NCBI RefSeq assembly: GCF_010550675.1
Contig: NZ_JAAGOA010000009.1
Coordinates: forward strand, 62,001-126,000
Direction of reading: 5' to 3'
DNA: 64,000 nt
Source of the DNA: Phytoactinopolyspora halotolerans
Lineage (GTDB): Bacteria; Actinomycetota; Actinomycetes; Jiangellales; Jiangellaceae
The notes under the pieces were generated by a model. It saw only the letters and a program-made list of their open reading frames with translations, searched no databases and had not been told where the DNA came from. Shown one piece after another: positions 61,479 through 64,000 of this stretch (position 1 is its first letter; each line of letters opens with the position of its first letter). The translations under genes were made by a program, and so were the position numbers.

Positions 61479-62558
61479 GTGACGACAGCGGACGCACTGG
61501 TCCTAGGGCTGGATATCGGTGGAACATCCACCCGGGCGCTGGTCGCCGGGCTGGATGGTGAGCGTGTCGCCACCGGCCGGGGCCCTGGGGCGAACATCAC
61601 CTCACACGCGCCGGAGACGGCGATCGCCGCCATCGAATCCGCGCTGCGGGCAGCGCTGACCCATGTCGACGACCCCACCCGGATTCAGCGGGCCGTCATC
61701 GGAACGGCGGGCAATTCGAACCTGCTCCAGCCGACCGTGGCTGAGGCGCTTCGGCAGACCTGGTCAGCCGTGGGCCTGACCTGCTCGTACGGCATCGTCT
61801 CGGACGCGATGGTGGCCTTCATCGCAGGGACACCGGAGCCGGACGGAACGCTCCTGCTGGCGGGCACCGGGGCGCTGGCCACCGCGTTCCGGCGGCGGCA
61901 GCGGATGCGCACCGCCGACGGCCACGGCTGGCTGCTCGGTGACCTCGGCTCCGGGTTCTGGTTGGGAAAGGAAGCGGTCCGTTCCACGCTCGCGGCGCTG
62001 GAGCGCCATGAGGTGCCCGGACCGCTGGGCCTGGCGGTCCTGCATGCGCACCTCTGGCCGGACGACGATCCGTCCGCGACGCGCGAGCGGGTCGCGGACA
62101 TCGTGCATACCGAGGCCGTCTCGACGACGCTCGACCGCGGCGACAGCTTGGTGGCGCGACTGATCGTCGCCGCGCACGCCCGTCCGCCGGTCACCCTGGC
62201 TGGCCTCGCGCCTCTGGTGAGCTCGACGGCGGGTGCCGACCCGGAGGCCGATCGCATTCTCGCCGAGGCCGCCGGTCATCTGCTCGACGCCGTGGCCACC
62301 GTCCGTGCCACAGGCGACGCGAATCCGATCGTGCTCGCCGGCTCGTTGCTCACGACCGATAACCCGGTACGGCGCCTGGTCCAGCCGGAGCTCGCGGCGC
62401 GATGGCCCGACGCCCCGATCACCACAGCTCTCGACGGTGCCGCGGGCGCCGCCTGGCTTGCCGCGGGCGCGTTGCTCGGCCCGACCACGCTCGACGCCGC
62501 CGAGTTGCACACCCGTCTGCTCGGCCGCCAGAGCGTGAGCGAGGGTTCTCGGCCATAA
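61479..62558 (+). CDS. BadF/BadG-type sugar kinase, probable N-acetylglucosamine kinase
   Basis: 359-aa ASKHA-fold kinase. The phosphate-1 loop is VLGLDIGGTSTRALVAG (residues 8-24), phosphate-2 is LLLAGTGALATAF and the block GWLLGDLGSGFWLGKEA is that of the eukaryotic-type GlcNAc kinases (NAGK) within the BcrAD_BadFG family. It would phosphorylate incoming amino sugar at C6. GTG at 61479 has GAGAGGA 5 nt upstream; an ATG upstream at 61401 lacks one. Divergent from the MurR/RpiR regulator. Confidence 0.9.
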   Translation: MTTADALVLGLDIGGTSTRALVAGLDGERVATGRGPGANITSHAPETAIAAIESALRAALTHVDDPTRIQRAVIGTAGNSNLLQPTVAEALRQTWSAVGLTCSYGIVSDAMVAFIAGTPEPDGTLLLAGTGALATAFRRRQRMRTADGHGWLLGDLGSGFWLGKEAVRSTLAALERHEVPGPLGLAVLHAHLWPDDDPSATRERVADIVHTEAVSTTLDRGDSLVARLIVAAHARPPVTLAGLAPLVSSTAGADPEADRILAEAAGHLLDAVATVRATGDANPIVLAGSLLTTDNPVRRLVQPELAARWPDAPITTALDGAAGAAWLAAGALLGPTTLDAAELHTRLLGRQSVSEGSRP

Positions 62559-62585
62559 CCGACGCGCACTGGGGATCGACGCGTC

Positions 62586-62635
62586 GATGGGACGCGGGTT
62601 CAGGGCGCTCTGACGCCCGGAACCCGCATCCCATC
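62586..62635. terminator. Bidirectional hairpin between kinase and glyA
   Basis: Arms 62586-62601 and 62620-62635 pair in 15 of 16 positions (GATGGGACGCGGGTTC type), with extra pairing inside. It lies 27 bp behind the kinase stop and 16 bp before the stop of the convergent glyA, so it can end both transcripts. No T-tract. Confidence 0.75.
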
Positions 62636-62651
62636 CTCAGCGGTACAGCAT

Positions 62652-63926
62652 TCAGCGGTCCAGCCCTGGAACCGGAAAGCGGCCGGTGATCTCGTTGACC
62701 TCACCACGCACGTGGCTCACGGCCTTCTCGACCGTGTCCTCGTCGCCGGACGCCAGCGCAGTCACGACCTCGTCCATCCAGCGAGCCACCTCGCGCATCT
62801 CGCTTTCGCCCATCCCCCGGCTGGTGAGCGCCGCCGTGCCGAGCCGCAGCCCGGACGGATCGAACGGCTTGCGCGGGTCGTACGGGATCGTGTTGTAGTT
62901 GGTCTCCAGCCCGGCCCGGTCGAGCGCCTGAGCTGCCGGCTTGCCAGCGACGCCCTTCGGGGTCAGGTCGAGCAGGATCAGGTGGTTGTCGGTTCCGCCG
63001 GAGACGAGTTCGAACCCGCGGCCGGCCAGTTCCTCGGCCAGAGTCACGGCATTGGCCACGATCTGCCGGGCGTACCGGGAGAACTCCGGCTGCGCCGCCT
63101 CGTGCAGCGCCACCGCGATGCCGGCCGTGGTGTGATTGTGCGGACCGCCCTGCAGTCCCGGGAAGACCGCCTTGTCGATCGCCTTCGCGTACGGCTCGGT
63201 CGCCAGGATCATCGCGCCGCGCGGACCGCGGAGCGTCTTGTGCGTGGTGGTGGTGATGATGTCGGCATGGCCGACCGGCGACGGGTGCGCACCTCCGGCC
63301 ACCAGGCCGGCGATGTGCGCGATGTCGGCCACCAGCACGGCACCCACCTCACGCGCGATCTCTGCGAACGCCGGGAAGTCGATGGTGCGCGGGATCGCCG
63401 TGCCGCCGCAGAAGATCAGCTTCGGCCGCTCCTTGCGGGCCAGGTCGCGGACCTGATCCATGTCCACCCGGCCGGACTCCTTGCCGACCTCGTAGTGGAC
63501 CGCGTTGAACCACTTGCCGGTGGCGGAGACGGACCAGCCGTGAGTGAGGTGCCCGCCCATCGGCAGCGCCATGCCCATGACCGTGTCGCCGGGGTTGACC
63601 GTCGCCAGGTAGACCGCGAGGTTTGCCGGCGAACCCGAGTAGGGCTGCACGTTGGCGTGGTCGGTACCGAAGACCGCCTTGGCCCGGTCGATGGCGACGG
63701 TCTCGATCTGGTCGATGACCTGCTGGCCCTCGTAGTACCGACGGCCCGCGTAGCCCTCCGAGTACTTGTTGGTCAGCACCGTCCCAGTGGCCTGCAGTAC
63801 CGCCGCCGAGACGTAGTTCTCCGAGGCGATCAGCTTCAGCGTGTCGCGCTGGCGGGTCTCCTCGGCGTTGATCAGCTCCGCCAGTTCAGGGTCCACTGCA
63901 CGTAGCGAGTTGGGGGTGGTGGTCAT
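62652..63926 (-). CDS. glyA: Serine hydroxymethyltransferase
   Basis: 424-aa PLP enzyme that interconverts serine and glycine with tetrahydrofolate. The PLP Lys is 230 in ITTTTHKTLRGPRG. KLIASENYVSAAVLQA and NKYSEGYAGRRYYEGQQVID are diagnostic, and ADIAHIAGLVAGG gives the pyridine-binding Asp. The segment FCGGTAIPRTIDF replaces the more usual GGSAYPR type, so this may be a separate actinobacterial subgroup. Start ATG 63926 or the ATG five codons earlier, which directly abuts AAAGG. The upstream leader seems to be a ZTP riboswitch. Confidence 0.96.
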   Translation of the reverse strand: MTTTPNSLRAVDPELAELINAEETRQRDTLKLIASENYVSAAVLQATGTVLTNKYSEGYAGRRYYEGQQVIDQIETVAIDRAKAVFGTDHANVQPYSGSPANLAVYLATVNPGDTVMGMALPMGGHLTHGWSVSATGKWFNAVHYEVGKESGRVDMDQVRDLARKERPKLIFCGGTAIPRTIDFPAFAEIAREVGAVLVADIAHIAGLVAGGAHPSPVGHADIITTTTHKTLRGPRGAMILATEPYAKAIDKAVFPGLQGGPHNHTTAGIAVALHEAAQPEFSRYARQIVANAVTLAEELAGRGFELVSGGTDNHLILLDLTPKGVAGKPAAQALDRAGLETNYNTIPYDPRKPFDPSGLRLGTAALTSRGMGESEMREVARWMDEVVTALASGDEDTVEKAVSHVRGEVNEITGRFPVPGLDR

Positions 63927-63965
63927 GGCGCTAGGCCACATCCTTTCCGTATTCCGGCGTCTGTC

Positions 63966-64000
63966 GGAGTCCCCAGGCGCGCGGTAACTCCATCGTCAGC
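63966..64000 (-). promoter_or_regulatory. 3' part of a probable ZTP (pfl) riboswitch upstream of glyA
   Basis: Read on the minus strand, the leader contains ACCGCGCGCCTGGGGACTCC about 45-60 nt before the glyA start. It resembles the conserved 3' half of the pfl motif, as I remember it, in which an ACCGC-GCCTGGG core pairs with the upstream GGC stem. The 5' half would lie beyond the window edge. ZTP riboswitches commonly control glyA and other folate one-carbon genes in actinobacteria, which supports the call. Confidence 0.5.

Overview
The window is one contiguous stretch of very GC-rich chromosome. Start codons are often GTG, genes often overlap as ATGA or TGATG, and stem-loops serve where AT-rich terminators would be. 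The run of two small membrane-anchored proteins, then alaS, ruvX, mltG, aroE and a prepilin peptidase (10.6-17.1 kb) is an actinobacterial housekeeping order. Together with the many uptake ABC systems and their dedicated regulators, this points to a soil or plant-associated filamentous actinomycete. Jiangellaceae is my guess; the sequence alone does not prove it. I see no tRNA, rRNA, CRISPR array, insertion sequence or prophage.

Layout. 0-4.4 kb: a LysR regulator cut by the left edge, divergent from a nitrate/sulfonate-type ABC importer (two permeases, ATPase) fused in operon to a metallo-beta-lactamase-fold hydrolase. 4.4-7.1 kb: an antibiotic-resistance locus. An ABC-F ribosome-protection protein is followed by a 21-codon leader peptide carrying the macrolide-arrest motif RLR, and then by a short Erm-type 23S rRNA methyltransferase. 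7.3-17.1 kb: rarA, a mannonate dehydratase homologue, and the alaS-ruvX-mltG-aroE-peptidase run. 17.2-31.9 kb: accessory genes, including an ABC exporter and a hemerythrin-like protein that share a SoxR-like promoter, MmyB/SDR and MarR/EamA divergent pairs, GNAT acetyltransferases, rhodaneses, methyltransferases, and an ABC exporter whose two-component system has collapsed into a remnant.

32.3-41.3 kb is a catabolic uptake locus: a DeoR-HTH/LacI-sensor regulator, a 2-hydroxyacid dehydrogenase, and an Opp-type importer with a fused dual ATPase. 41.3-54 kb: a methyltransferase with an XRE-cupin regulator, a WYL regulator, a UvrA-like drug-resistance ATPase, an FAD oxidoreductase, a complete LuxR-type two-component system, an RlmA-type rRNA methyltransferase, and a TetR-controlled ABC-2 drug exporter. 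54-62.6 kb: gamma-glutamyltransferase and an NgcEFG-like amino-sugar importer with a SIS protein, a MurR/RpiR regulator and a divergent BadF-type sugar kinase. The window ends with glyA, preceded by what looks like the 3' part of a ZTP riboswitch cut by the right edge.

Best leads: (1) the ABC-F/leader/Erm locus, where leader motif, duplicated RBS sequence and SD-sequestering hairpin suggest antibiotic-induced control; (2) two promoters 14 kb apart with 19-bp spacers and SoxR-like dyads; (3) a family of intergenic palindromes built on ATGATCATGAACACT; (4) an internal-deletion scar of a two-component system; (5) a 15-bp repeat expansion inside a PrmC-like enzyme.
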